A DNA stretch of 64,000 bases from Woeseiaceae bacterium. GTDB taxonomy: Bacteria; Pseudomonadota; Gammaproteobacteria; Steroidobacterales; Woeseiaceae. Location of the stretch: NCBI GenBank assembly GCA_021773135.1, contig JAJFKP010000044.1, positions 62,001 through 126,000 on the forward strand. Direction: 5' to 3'. Made by a program: the position numbers and the translations under genes. The number at the start of each line of letters is the position of its first letter. Position 1 is the stretch's first letter. The notes under the pieces were generated by a model. The model did not search any database. It was given only the letters and a program-made list of their open reading frames with translations, and was not told the DNA's origin. Of the stretch, positions 25,821 through 33,714 are shown in pieces.

Positions 25821-26757
25821 AGTCAGTTTGTCCGGGCGGCGTTGCCGTTCGCCGCCAGAAGCGGAACCGGTCGAATCTGCCGAGGGAAACCACGTACCCG
25901 TCACGGAACAGCAGCGTCAGGTGCCGCAACCGGCCCAATCCGAGCAACTTTTTCAACCTGCCCAGGCTATCGCCAGGCGGTTCATCGGGCGCAACGGCCA
26001 CGAACCCCTGTGGAGACCGTGCCAGACAATCCGCAAAGTCTTCAAATGGCGCGAACGGCGCCTGGCAACTTGCCCAGAATCCATTGAACAAAGGATCAGC
26101 CGAGTACAGATCCGGCATGGGCCGCACCACCGCCTCAGGCGCTATCCCGCCACCCCAGAACCACAGGGAATTGATCACCGGAAGGCCCGCGCTTTGTCTC
26201 GCAGTATTGACCTCGTGATCGTGTAGCAGCATCTGAAGTTCGCCCAATAACTGATGAAATAGTTTTTCACTCCCGCCTGATGGAGGAAACCGGTCCGGCA
26301 CGTGACCATCCGCAACCGCGGCGGAAACCGTCGCCGTCGCAATCGGTAAATCGCTGTAAAGGTAGCCAAGCGTGCCCGTTTTTGTGAAGGTATGTTGCCC
26401 GCTATCTCCCAGTTCTTCCTGCAACATATCGAACAAATCACCCATTTCCCGCGGCGCGATCTGGCCGGGCAGGAATGGTCGAATTCGCAGGTCCCTGAGT
26501 CTTGCCTCGAGGTGAATCGGATCTGCGGCGGCCATCCAGCTGGCCGGCCGGTGCCCGGTCTGGCCCCAGTAGCGCAGCGCCGCCAGGCCGCTGGCGGGAA
26601 CCGCTAGTCCCAACAGTGTTAATACGGTGTCGAGCATCTCGGATTCTGCATTCTGCGACGACACACCTCCACCTGACAGCCAATGCCGGTGGCCACTGTT
26701 AGTCAGCTGTCCGAATTCGCCAGCAGGCAAAACGACGATGGCGTGCGCGTTCTTCAT
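25813..26757 (-). CDS. RpfE-like conserved protein
   Basis: The 314-residue soluble protein resembles the RpfE group found next to recJ in Xanthomonas and other gammaproteobacteria, sometimes annotated as related to cofactor-independent phosphoglycerate mutase. The best marker is the segment Val-Ile-Asn-Ser-Leu-Trp-Phe-Trp-Gly-Gly-Gly near residue 197. Two His-containing segments (His-Asp-His-Glu-Val-Asn) precede it. I see no signal peptide or membrane segment. Its function is unknown; the name comes from its position in the Xanthomonas rpf region and does not show a role in diffusible-signal regulation here. It overlaps recJ by eight bases. Confidence 0.6.
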   Translation of the reverse strand: MKNAHAIVVLPAGEFGQLTNSGHRHWLSGGGVSSQNAESEMLDTVLTLLGLAVPASGLAALRYWGQTGHRPASWMAAADPIHLEARLRDLRIRPFLPGQIAPREMGDLFDMLQEELGDSGQHTFTKTGTLGYLYSDLPIATATVSAAVADGHVPDRFPPSGGSEKLFHQLLGELQMLLHDHEVNTARQSAGLPVINSLWFWGGGIAPEAVVRPMPDLYSADPLFNGFWASCQAPFAPFEDFADCLARSPQGFVAVAPDEPPGDSLGRLKKLLGLGRLRHLTLLFRDGYVVSLGRFDRFRFWRRTATPPGQTDYE

Positions 26758-26880
26758 ACCAGGTTGCCGGCGAGTTTAACCCGCGCGAAAATTCGATAGT
26801 TTACTGACATCTCAAGAAATTGAACTAGAAAACGGAGCAAAACTTCTGGCGAAAGATGAGATTTACGCGATAATCGATCC

Positions 26881-27258
26881 ATGAAATTTGTCCGCGAAGC
26901 AACCTCGGCTATTACCATCCGGCACGTCGAGAAAGGCATGCTCAAGATTGGCAACGAAGAGATTGGCGAGAATGTCGTACTGTTCCGTGAGTCAATTCAA
27001 CGCGGCTTCGATGCCACAAATGTGGCGGCACTCGCGGAAGACGATTTCGCGGAACTTATCGCCGAAGCCCCGGAAGTGATTATTTTCGGGACCGGCTGGA
27101 AAGCCTGTCTGCCGCCGCGCGAGCTGGTATTTGCACTGGCCCGGCGTGGCATTGGGTTCGAGTGCATGGATACCCCTGCTGCGTGCCGCACCTTCAACAT
27201 ATTATTAAGCGAAGATCGGGATGTTGCTGCAGTGCTGATCGTCGCCGAGCCCGACTAG
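26881..27258 (+). CDS. Mth938-like domain protein
   Basis: The 125-residue protein belongs to the Mth938/DUF498 fold, the family of human NDUFAF3, a complex I assembly factor. Recognisable segments are Ile-Gly-Glu-Asn-Val-Val-Leu-Phe, the Phe-Gly-Thr-Gly-Trp turn, and Gly-Ile-Gly-Phe-Glu-Cys-Met-Asp-Thr-x-Ala-Ala-Cys-Arg-Thr-Phe-Asn. A role in bacterial complex I assembly is only an analogy. It is a single-gene unit divergent from the rpfE-like gene. GATAAT ends six bases before the ATG and no Shine-Dalgarno is seen, so a leaderless message is possible. A short terminator follows the stop. Confidence 0.85.
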   Translation: MKFVREATSAITIRHVEKGMLKIGNEEIGENVVLFRESIQRGFDATNVAALAEDDFAELIAEAPEVIIFGTGWKACLPPRELVFALARRGIGFECMDTPAACRTFNILLSEDRDVAAVLIVAEPD

Positions 27259-27280
27259 GCCGCATCGGCGCGGCTTTTCC
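27259..27280 (+). terminator. Short rho-independent terminator after the Mth938-like gene
   Basis: GCCGC (27259-27263), a six-base loop, GCGGC (27270-27274) and TTTT follow directly after the stop codon. The stem is only five pairs but all G-C. It lies in the 46-base gap between convergent genes, where a terminator is expected. Confidence 0.5.
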
Positions 27281-27304
27281 TGACGGGTAACGTGACCAAT
27301 CACG

Positions 27305-28012
27305 CTACTGCTTGGGTAAATATCGGCGTGGATTGACCGGCTTACCGTTGCGCCTGATCTCGAAATGCAGCTGAGCGTTCTTGCCCGGCCCCTCGCCCAT
27401 AGTCGCAATCCTCTGACCCCTGCGAATGCGCTCACCCTCTTTAACCAGGAGACTTTCGTTATAGCCGTAGGCACTGAGATAGGTATCGTTGTGTTTCAGG
27501 ATCAGCAGCTGACCATAGCCGATCAGGCCACCGCCGGAGTACACGACCCGGCCGTCAGCCGCCGCACGAACCGGTTGACCGGACTTGCCGGTGATCACCA
27601 GCCCCGTGCCTGATCCGGGCCTGCCATCAAACTCGCCAGAAACACGGCCGCTCGTTGGCCAGCCCCACCCCGGTGGCGGATCCGAGGGCGGCGGCGGAAT
27701 GGTCCGCTTTGGCGCAGGTCGGGCCGCCGCACTCGCCCGGCTGCCGCCCGCTGGAGGCTGTAATCGAATGACCTGGCCAGGGAATATCAACGTACCGTCG
27801 CCAAGGCTGTTCCAGCGCGCCAGTGCCCGGTGATCCAGTTTGTAGCGGTGCGCAATGACAAACAGCGACTCACCGGAGCGGACGACGTGGGACTTCTGCG
27901 ACGTATGATTCCAGCGCGCCGGCGCTATACATCCGGCCAGCACGAGGCAGAGCAACCATGCTGTTGGTCGAAGTCGACTCTTTATCCTGAAAAATCTTGT
28001 AGCGGCCGACAT
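27305..28012 (-). CDS. nlpD: NlpD-type murein hydrolase activator lipoprotein
   Basis: The 235-residue lipoprotein has a signal peptide with a lipobox ending Leu-Ala-Gly-Cys (about residue 28). A LysM domain follows (about 40-85), then a Pro-rich linker and a LytM/M23 domain (about 130-230). The M23 zinc/catalytic residues are largely lost. The first His and Asp are replaced (Gly-Thr-Gly-Leu-Val-Ile), the middle His is Tyr, and the His-x-His is Gln-Leu-His. It is therefore an amidase activator like E. coli NlpD rather than an enzyme. The ATG at 28012 (AGAAG upstream) starts the signal peptide; the upstream extension of the frame overlaps yqaA and is not coding. rpoS, the usual next gene, is absent. 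Confidence 0.92.
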   Translation of the reverse strand: MSAATRFFRIKSRLRPTAWLLCLVLAGCIAPARWNHTSQKSHVVRSGESLFVIAHRYKLDHRALARWNSLGDGTLIFPGQVIRLQPPAGGSRASAAARPAPKRTIPPPPSDPPPGWGWPTSGRVSGEFDGRPGSGTGLVITGKSGQPVRAAADGRVVYSGGGLIGYGQLLILKHNDTYLSAYGYNESLLVKEGERIRRGQRIATMGEGPGKNAQLHFEIRRNGKPVNPRRYLPKQ

Positions 28013-28020
28013 CGCGCTTC

Positions 28021-28605
28021 TCAGTGCCTCATAACCAGGTAGGTTGCGATGACGCCAAACATTACAACAACCCCCCAGCCGATTCGCTCGATGTACTTCG
28101 GCAGCATCGCCTCCATGCGCTCGCCGCCGGCAACAACAAGGCCCGCCACGAGAAAAAAGCGCGCCCCGCGACCGATCGCGGAGGCGACGATGAATGCCGG
28201 GAAGTTGAGAATTGCGACGCCGGCTGTAATGGTGAATATCTTGTAAGGAATTGGCGAAAACCCGGCAACCAGCACGGCCCAGACACCCCACGACGCAAAC
28301 CATTCCTTGCCTTCGAGATAAGCTGGCCAGTAACCCATTTCATGCAACCAGGGCTCGACTCGATCAAACAGAAAATAGCCTATCGCATAGCCAGCCATTC
28401 CGCCGAGCACGGATGCCACCGTCGTGATGGCGGCCAGGCGCCATGCCGATTGGCGCGCAGCCAGGCACATAGGTCCCAACATGACATCGGGCGGAATGGG
28501 GAAAAAAGACGACTCGGCAAAACTCAAGGCGGCCAGGTACCGCACCGCGTGTCGATGACGTGCCCAGCCAAGCACCCGGTCATACAATGGTCCAAACAAG
28601 CGCAT
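28021..28605 (-). CDS. yqaA: YqaA/DedA-family inner-membrane protein
   Basis: The 194-residue protein belongs to the SNARE-associated/DedA superfamily. It has the motif Phe-Phe-Pro-Ile-Pro-Pro-Asp-Val-Met in the first re-entrant region and Phe-Ser-Pro-Ile-Pro-Tyr-Lys in the second, with four or five membrane segments. DedA proteins are lipid scramblase/transport-like proteins; the specific substrate of the YqaA branch is unknown. The ATG at 28605 fits relatives between pcm and nlpD; a TTG 16 codons upstream is an alternative. It precedes nlpD by eight bases. Confidence 0.85.
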   Translation of the reverse strand: MRLFGPLYDRVLGWARHRHAVRYLAALSFAESSFFPIPPDVMLGPMCLAARQSAWRLAAITTVASVLGGMAGYAIGYFLFDRVEPWLHEMGYWPAYLEGKEWFASWGVWAVLVAGFSPIPYKIFTITAGVAILNFPAFIVASAIGRGARFFLVAGLVVAGGERMEAMLPKYIERIGWGVVVMFGVIATYLVMRH

Positions 28606-28701
28606 TAATTTATTTGCCCAGCCAAGGATGGTCGTGATCGCGACTCGCACCAACCATCAGAATTGAGACTAACAAGTATAAACAAGATGTTGTTTTATTT
28701 G

Positions 28702-29364
28702 CTATTTACCTTTGACCAAAGGTACAAAACTGACGGCCCCGAGTGACATCTGTTCGTAGTGGTCGTTTTTGCGCACCACCATGATGAGATCCTGCCTGCC
28801 AGCCGGACCGAGCGGCATGATCAGGCGACCCTCCGGTGCGAGCTGCTCCAGCAACTTCTCCGGCACCTCGGCGGCGGCCGCCGCAACCAGGATGCCATCG
28901 TAGGGTGCGTACTTCGGCCAGCCCTCCCAGCCGTCCCCCGGTCGAAACTGAACGTTGTAAATATCCAGCTCACGTAGCCGCTGGCGAGCCTTTTGGTAAA
29001 ACTCCCGGATGCGCTCGACGGTGTGAACTGTCTTTACGAGTGGTGCCAGGACAGCAGTTTGGTAACCACAGCCTGTGCCGATTTCGAGCACACTTTCACC
29101 GCTGAAGTTATCGAGCAGCGCCTCGGTCATTCGTGCAACGACGTACGGCTGACTGATTGTCTGGCCCAGCCCTATCGGCAGAGCGGTGTCTTCATACGCA
29201 CGACTTGCCAGCGCTTCATCAACAAACAGGTGACGCGGCACGCTGCGGATTTGTTCAAGTACCGCGGTGGACTTGATTCCTTCCTGGCGCAACCGCTCCA
29301 CAAGCCGATCTCGCGTGCGCGCCGACGTCATGCCGATACCACGAATATTCCTGTCCTGTTGCAT
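28702..29364 (-). CDS. pcm: Protein-L-isoaspartate O-methyltransferase
   Basis: Pcm methylates isoaspartyl residues in ageing proteins so that they can be repaired. The 220-residue SAM-dependent enzyme shows the substrate region Arg-His-Leu-Phe-Val-Asp-Glu-Ala, [10 protein letters not shown] and the SAM motif [11 protein letters not shown]. Its ATG overlaps the surE stop by one base (TGATG), the usual arrangement. About 95 AT-rich bases separate it from the proposed yqaA ATG. They include a small inverted repeat (AAACAA/TTGTTT), but no T-run to make it a clear terminator. Confidence 0.96.
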   Translation of the reverse strand: MQQDRNIRGIGMTSARTRDRLVERLRQEGIKSTAVLEQIRSVPRHLFVDEALASRAYEDTALPIGLGQTISQPYVVARMTEALLDNFSGESVLEIGTGCGYQTAVLAPLVKTVHTVERIREFYQKARQRLRELDIYNVQFRPGDGWEGWPKYAPYDGILVAAAAAEVPEKLLEQLAPEGRLIMPLGPAGRQDLIMVVRKNDHYEQMSLGAVSFVPLVKGK

Positions 29365-30107
29365 CAGCTATCCAGCCATCCGGAAATATCGGCCAACATT
29401 TCGTGCCTGGTCAGATCCACCTTGATCGGCGTCACGGCAACTGCGCCACGTGCAATCGCGGCAAAGTCGGTGCCCTCCCCGGTATCCTGACCCTCGCCAG
29501 CCGGCCCTATCCAGTATATCGGCCTGCCATGCGGATCCCTTTGCTTGACGATTGGTTCGGCGCGATGCCGAAAGCCCAGGCGCGTGGCTTCCAGTCCCCG
29601 CAAGGCGGCGTAGGGGACATCCGGAACGTTAACGTTCAGCATGATGTCGCCGGGCAGTGGCTTCTCCTGCAGCTTTAGAACGAGCTCTACGGCCACCTTA
29701 GCCGCCGTGTCCATGTAGGCACTGTTTCGGCCGACGAGCGACACCGCAATCGCCGGCAAGCCAAGGAAACGACCTTCCATGGCCGCTGCTACGGTTCCGG
29801 AGTAGATAACGTCGTCGCCTAAATTCGCGCCATGATTGACGCCCGAGACGACAATATCGGGATCTTCGTCAAGAAAACCTGCCAGTGCGAGGTGCACACA
29901 ATCAGACGGAGTGCCGTTCACATAATAGCGCCCCTCTCTGACCCTGCGCACGCGCAGCGGAGACTGCAGTGTCAGAGAATTGCTCGCTCCGCTTCGATTT
30001 CGATCCGGCGCCACGACGGTGACGTCGGCAATTTCGGCGAGTGCGTCAGCCAGCGCATTAATGCCTTTGGCTAGGTAGCCGTCGTCGTTGCTGACCAGGA
30101 TTTTCAA
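29364..30107 (-). CDS. surE: 5'/3'-nucleotidase SurE
   Basis: SurE dephosphorylates nucleoside monophosphates and short polyphosphates; it is a survival/stationary-phase protein. The 247 residues show the metal site Ser-Asn-Asp-Asp-Gly-Tyr, Ala-Pro-Asp-Arg-Asn-Arg-Ser-Gly and Ser-Gly-Val-Asn-x-Gly-Ala-Asn-Leu-Gly-Asp-Asp-Val-x-Tyr-Ser-Gly-Thr. The start must be TTG at 30107: it encodes the residue before the invariant Lys-Ile-Leu-Val-Ser-Asn-Asp-Asp, with no in-frame ATG nearby. No Shine-Dalgarno is obvious. It is divergent from the Smr gene and coupled to pcm. Confidence 0.95.
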   Translation of the reverse strand: MKILVSNDDGYLAKGINALADALAEIADVTVVAPDRNRSGASNSLTLQSPLRVRRVREGRYYVNGTPSDCVHLALAGFLDEDPDIVVSGVNHGANLGDDVIYSGTVAAAMEGRFLGLPAIAVSLVGRNSAYMDTAAKVAVELVLKLQEKPLPGDIMLNVNVPDVPYAALRGLEATRLGFRHRAEPIVKQRDPHGRPIYWIGPAGEGQDTGEGTDFAAIARGAVAVTPIKVDLTRHEMLADISGWLDS

Positions 30108-30190
30108 TGTGATTTTGATCGAATATGAAGGGCGCGCTCACTATACTCAATGTTTGATCCACACCAAAGCGCAATTCTGCAAAACCGGGC

Positions 30191-30736
30191 ATGAGCAAGG
30201 CAGACGATCCAGATCAGGATGAAGACAGCGGCCTGTTTCGCCGCGTGGTGGGTGATGCCAGACCCCTGGCCCCTGACCAGCGCGCGCCGGATTTCAAGCC
30301 GCGCCCGCGCCCGCGCGCGCGCTTCAAACGAGAGGAAGAAAGTGCCGTACTGCGCGAGAGTCTCGAAGCAGATATTGAAGAAGTTGAAACCGGAGCCGGG
30401 GAAAGCCTGCGTTTTCACAGACCCACGGTGGGGCGTCGCACGATGCGCAAACTTGCACGCGGCAATTTCAGTGTGCAGGACGAGGTTGATCTGCACGGCA
30501 TGACCGTCAGCGAGGCCAAAATGGCGCTGCGTGAGTTCATCGACGGTTCATCCGCCAGGGGATTTACCTGTGTTCGAGTAGTGCACGGCAAAGGCCTGGG
30601 CTCCGGCAATCGCGGACCGGTCCTGAAGGGCAAAGTGAACAACTGGCTGCGACGCTGGAACGACGTGCTCGCTTTTGTTTCAACCCGGCAGGTTCACGGC
30701 GGGACCGGGGCCGTTTACGTGCTGCTGCGGAAATAG
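30191..30736 (+). CDS. Smr-domain protein (SmrA-like)
   Basis: The 181-residue protein has a charged N-terminal half with a run of Arg-Pro repeats (about residues 36-45) and a C-terminal Smr domain. The Smr motifs are Asp-Leu-His-Gly-Met-Thr near residue 100 and Val-Val-His-Gly-Lys-Gly-Leu-Gly-Ser near residue 133. Small Smr proteins are predicted nucleases; E. coli relatives include SmrA and SmrB, the latter an endonuclease acting at collided ribosomes. The middle region Ser-Leu-Arg-Phe-His-Arg-Pro is typical of this subgroup. It stands alone on the plus strand between surE and a flavoprotein gene. Confidence 0.88.
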   Translation: MSKADDPDQDEDSGLFRRVVGDARPLAPDQRAPDFKPRPRPRARFKREEESAVLRESLEADIEEVETGAGESLRFHRPTVGRRTMRKLARGNFSVQDEVDLHGMTVSEAKMALREFIDGSSARGFTCVRVVHGKGLGSGNRGPVLKGKVNNWLRRWNDVLAFVSTRQVHGGTGAVYVLLRK

Positions 30737-30751
30737 TCGACCGCGTTCCAG

Positions 30752-31936
30752 CTAGACCACCTGGCCGGCGGCCCAGCCCGAGGCCCAGGCCCATTGAAAA
30801 TTGAAGCCGCCCAGCTGCCCGGTCACATCAACGACTTCACCGATAAAATACAGGCCCGGCTGCTGGCGAACCGCCATTGTCTTTGAGGAAAGCGCGTCAG
30901 TATCGACGCCGCCGAGAGTTACTTCAGCAGTTCGATATCCCTCGGTGCCAGACGGTTTCATGCGCCAGTTGTGCAGTGATGACGCTATCCGGCGGAGGCT
31001 TTCATCGCGCACGGCTGCAAGCGCCGTCGTCGCTAAATCCGGCCACCACATCGATTCCAGCTCAGCGACCAGCGCGCGCGGCAATGCGCTGGCAAGCACT
31101 GTCCGGAGCAAGGATTGTGGCTGTTCAGATTTTGCTTGCAACAGCCACCCGTCGCCATCCATTGCTGGCAACAGATCGAGACAGAGCGGCTCTCCAAGGG
31201 TCCAGTAGCTGGACGATTGCAGCACTGCCGGCCCACTCAGTCCACGATGTGTGAAGAGCACCTCATCAGTGAATGAATGATCGCCAACGGCTACTGATCC
31301 CCGCACGCTCACACCAGAGAGGCGTGTGGTCATTTCATGAGTTGCGCCGGTAAACGTAAACGGAACCAGGGCGGCACGCGTATCGCGCACCTTCAGGCCA
31401 AACTGTTGTGCCACTTTGTAGCCAAAGTCCGACGCGCCCATTTTCGGAATCGACAGTCCGCCCGACGCAATCACCAGCGAATCGGCAGCAAAGATCCCCT
31501 TGTCTGTCTCCAGGCGGTAATCGCGGTTGTTCGTCACAGACGATATTTGACAGTGCGTGCGAATGTTGACGCCAGCGGCTTCGCATTCGCAGGAAAGCAT
31601 TTCCAGAATATCCCTTGAGGATCGATCACAGAACAACTGTCCCGCTGTTTTTTCGTGATACGGGATAGCGTGTTTTTCAACAAGTGCCACGAAATCGGCA
31701 GGCGTATAGCGGCTCAGTGCAGATATGCAGAAATGTTTGTTTGCAGACAGGAAATTAGCGGGTTCGCAATGCAGGTTGGTGAAATTACAACGTCCGCCAC
31801 CTGACATCAGGATTTTCTTACCGATCTTGTTCGAGCCTTCGAGGATGAGAACGCGTCGACCACGTTGGCCAGCAGCAATGGCGCACATCAGGCCTGCAGC
31901 ACCACCGCCCACAATTACGACATCGAAATTTTCCAT
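30752..31936 (-). CDS. HI0933/YhiN-family flavoprotein
   Basis: The 394-residue predicted FAD-dependent oxidoreductase has the N-terminal dinucleotide motif Val-Gly-Gly-Gly-Ala-Ala-Gly-Leu and the family-specific Lys-Ile-Leu-Met-Ser-Gly-Gly-Gly-Arg-Cys-Asn-Phe-Thr-Asn. The C-terminal Gly-Glu-Val-Val-Asp-Val-Thr-Gly-x-x-Gly-Gly-Phe-Asn-Phe-Gln-Trp-Ala is also typical. The family is widespread and its reaction is not established. It is followed only by the convergent Smr gene; the small secreted-looking gene upstream ends 42 bases before its start. Confidence 0.9.
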   Translation of the reverse strand: MENFDVVIVGGGAAGLMCAIAAGQRGRRVLILEGSNKIGKKILMSGGGRCNFTNLHCEPANFLSANKHFCISALSRYTPADFVALVEKHAIPYHEKTAGQLFCDRSSRDILEMLSCECEAAGVNIRTHCQISSVTNNRDYRLETDKGIFAADSLVIASGGLSIPKMGASDFGYKVAQQFGLKVRDTRAALVPFTFTGATHEMTTRLSGVSVRGSVAVGDHSFTDEVLFTHRGLSGPAVLQSSSYWTLGEPLCLDLLPAMDGDGWLLQAKSEQPQSLLRTVLASALPRALVAELESMWWPDLATTALAAVRDESLRRIASSLHNWRMKPSGTEGYRTAEVTLGGVDTDALSSKTMAVRQQPGLYFIGEVVDVTGQLGGFNFQWAWASGWAAGQVV

Positions 31937-31978
31937 TGACGGCCTATACTTAAGACTGTTTAAGCCGCAGTGATCATG

Positions 31979-32431
31979 CTACTCCTGCCGCCAGACCTCT
32001 GCTCGAGCGGGCTCTGTCGCGGGCTCCATTATGATATCGCCAATCTTGCACGGAGCAGCCCCGTTGGTTTCATCGCAGGTCGGCGTGTTTCTCAGGCGTT
32101 CATCATGAGCTGCCTGGAGATAATCGTCCCGCGGCTGCGCACCCTCAATCACGATGGCGTTGGTCGTTTCGCCCAGCGCCGACATCGCCTCATCGTTGCT
32201 TGCAAAAATACTTGATTCAAGGACCGCCGGTCTGCAATCTGATTGCTGACGATCAACAAGGATGTTATCAGCCCGGGCAGCAAGTTCGACCATCTGCACC
32301 AGCGCGCGCGCGCAGTCGTCTTCGTTGGCGAACTGGTATTCCACTGTTTCTTCCTGGCAAATCATTTTGCCTGCCGGCGCAATACACTGAGTCAGCGTCA
32401 GAACGAAAATCCTGATCCATGCAGTTTCCAT
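31979..32431 (-). CDS. Hypothetical small exported protein
   Basis: I do not recognise this 150-residue protein. It begins with a short hydrophobic stretch (Trp-Ile-Arg-Ile-Phe-Val-Leu-Thr-Leu-Thr) that could be a weak signal peptide. At least six cysteines are spread over the mature part, suggesting a periplasmic or secreted protein with disulfides. There is no clear lipobox. The ATG at 32431 is chosen because a very strong Shine-Dalgarno (AGGAGGGAG) stands just before it; the frame continues 59 codons upstream in sequence that looks non-coding. GGCGCC occurs twice, 13 bases apart, shortly before the ribosome-binding site. It sits between the HI0933 and VanZ-like genes. Confidence 0.55.
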   Translation of the reverse strand: METAWIRIFVLTLTQCIAPAGKMICQEETVEYQFANEDDCARALVQMVELAARADNILVDRQQSDCRPAVLESSIFASNDEAMSALGETTNAIVIEGAQPRDDYLQAAHDERLRNTPTCDETNGAAPCKIGDIIMEPATEPARAEVWRQE

Positions 32432-32684
32432 AACTCCCTCCTTTGGTCGGCGCCAAACTCTTTTTCCGGCGCCAGCAATTCGTTTTGACCGCCTTACCAG
32501 CCACCAGTTTCGCAGCTGCTGCAGTCGAAGCTTAGCAAAAACCAGGCCGCCTGAGCGGTTCGGCAAAGGCTCCGGACACAGCATCGGCGTAAATCTGAAA
32601 GTTTGCACCCGGGTGTTTTCGGACTGCTGTCGACGCGCTATGACGACATTGCCGACGCTGGCACACCAGGCGCGGCCGCGCGGA

Positions 32685-33596
32685 CTACTCGAGGCGAATA
32701 TCCTCTATCAACAGTGCCGTACTTTTTCTCCGGTCACGGGCAAAAAACACGATCTCCTGAACGTCAGTCAGATCCATGGTGGCTTGGCCCGGTTCTTCAA
32801 TCAGCCCGGCAAGTGGAATTCGCACCAAGGAACCACCAGGTTCGACCACTGCCGACACCATAAACTGGTCAGACCAATCGTTCCTGCGCTGCGAATCATT
32901 AATTCGGACGGTCACGTTTGTTGCAGGTCCACGCAACATCGTCGCGGTAATCGTCAACATCTGAAAATCAGTCCAGTCGGTCACCATCGGTGAAACGATC
33001 AGGCCGGCGCGCCCTTTTTCGAAAAGCTCCAGCTGCAATGCACCGCTGCGTGCAGCCGGCATCACAATCTCCGCATTTACTGCGCGATAGGTGTATTGGT
33101 TCCACCATTGCTCAAAATCAAGAATCGCCGGTGCCGCAAGTTTTCCCGCTGCGATGATTACAGACCAGAACAGCAGCGGTACGACGATCAGCATCGATAT
33201 CAATATTGATGCCGTCCGCTGCAAAGTTATGCTGGTGCCGTTGCCATCGTTTGATGCAGCATGCAGCCACAGTGCCCGGGCAGCAAGCGCGAGTGCGGCA
33301 CCCACCAGATCCCTGGCAATATCCAGCGCATCCGGCCTGCGTCCCGACATGTACTGAAGCAGTTCAGACAGCCCCCCGATGAGCGCAGTCATGATGAGCG
33401 CTGTGAGGACCGCCGCCGCTAATCGTTTGTGCCGCAACGTCTCGAATACGACAACGGCGAATACGGCGAATACCAGTAGATGCAGCCCGTTGCGCATACC
33501 ACTTTCTACGCGAGAATTATCCAGGCCCGGCAGCAGATGTGCGCCGGTGACTACGAGGCCAAGAGCGAGAACAGTGACTAACGTGCGAACGTTCAT
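32685..33596 (-). CDS. VanZ-like membrane protein with C-terminal soluble domain
   Basis: The 303-residue protein has four or five hydrophobic segments: four in the first 110 residues, and one at about 132-155. The VanZ-family motif Ser-Glu-Leu-Leu-Gln-Tyr-Met-Ser-Gly-Arg-Arg-Pro-Asp-x-x-Asp-Ile-x-Arg-Asp-x-x-Gly is present. The last ~140 residues form a soluble, probably extracytoplasmic, beta-rich domain. It resembles the carbohydrate-binding-like domains sometimes fused to VanZ in proteobacteria. The function is unknown; a resistance role should not be assumed. The start is uncertain: the ATG at 33596 begins the first membrane segment, but AGGAG lies 17 bases upstream, too far to be ideal. 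It follows truD. Confidence 0.68.
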   Translation of the reverse strand: MNVRTLVTVLALGLVVTGAHLLPGLDNSRVESGMRNGLHLLVFAVFAVVVFETLRHKRLAAAVLTALIMTALIGGLSELLQYMSGRRPDALDIARDLVGAALALAARALWLHAASNDGNGTSITLQRTASILISMLIVVPLLFWSVIIAAGKLAAPAILDFEQWWNQYTYRAVNAEIVMPAARSGALQLELFEKGRAGLIVSPMVTDWTDFQMLTITATMLRGPATNVTVRINDSQRRNDWSDQFMVSAVVEPGGSLVRIPLAGLIEEPGQATMDLTDVQEIVFFARDRRKSTALLIEDIRLE

Positions 33597-33714
33597 GGGC
33601 AGTGCAAATACATCTCCTGCTGGCAGTCCCGGTATGCACACCGGTACACCAATCCTACTCTTAAACAGCCGTGTTTCTGTTTGGCAATGGCACAACCCGG
33701 CCCCTTTTTCCCGT

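Noticed and set aside
28013-28303. Longer NlpD reading frame overlapping yqaA
   Set aside because: The extension overlaps yqaA coding in another frame, is Arg/Cys-rich shadow sequence, and precedes a clear lipoprotein signal peptide start at 28012.
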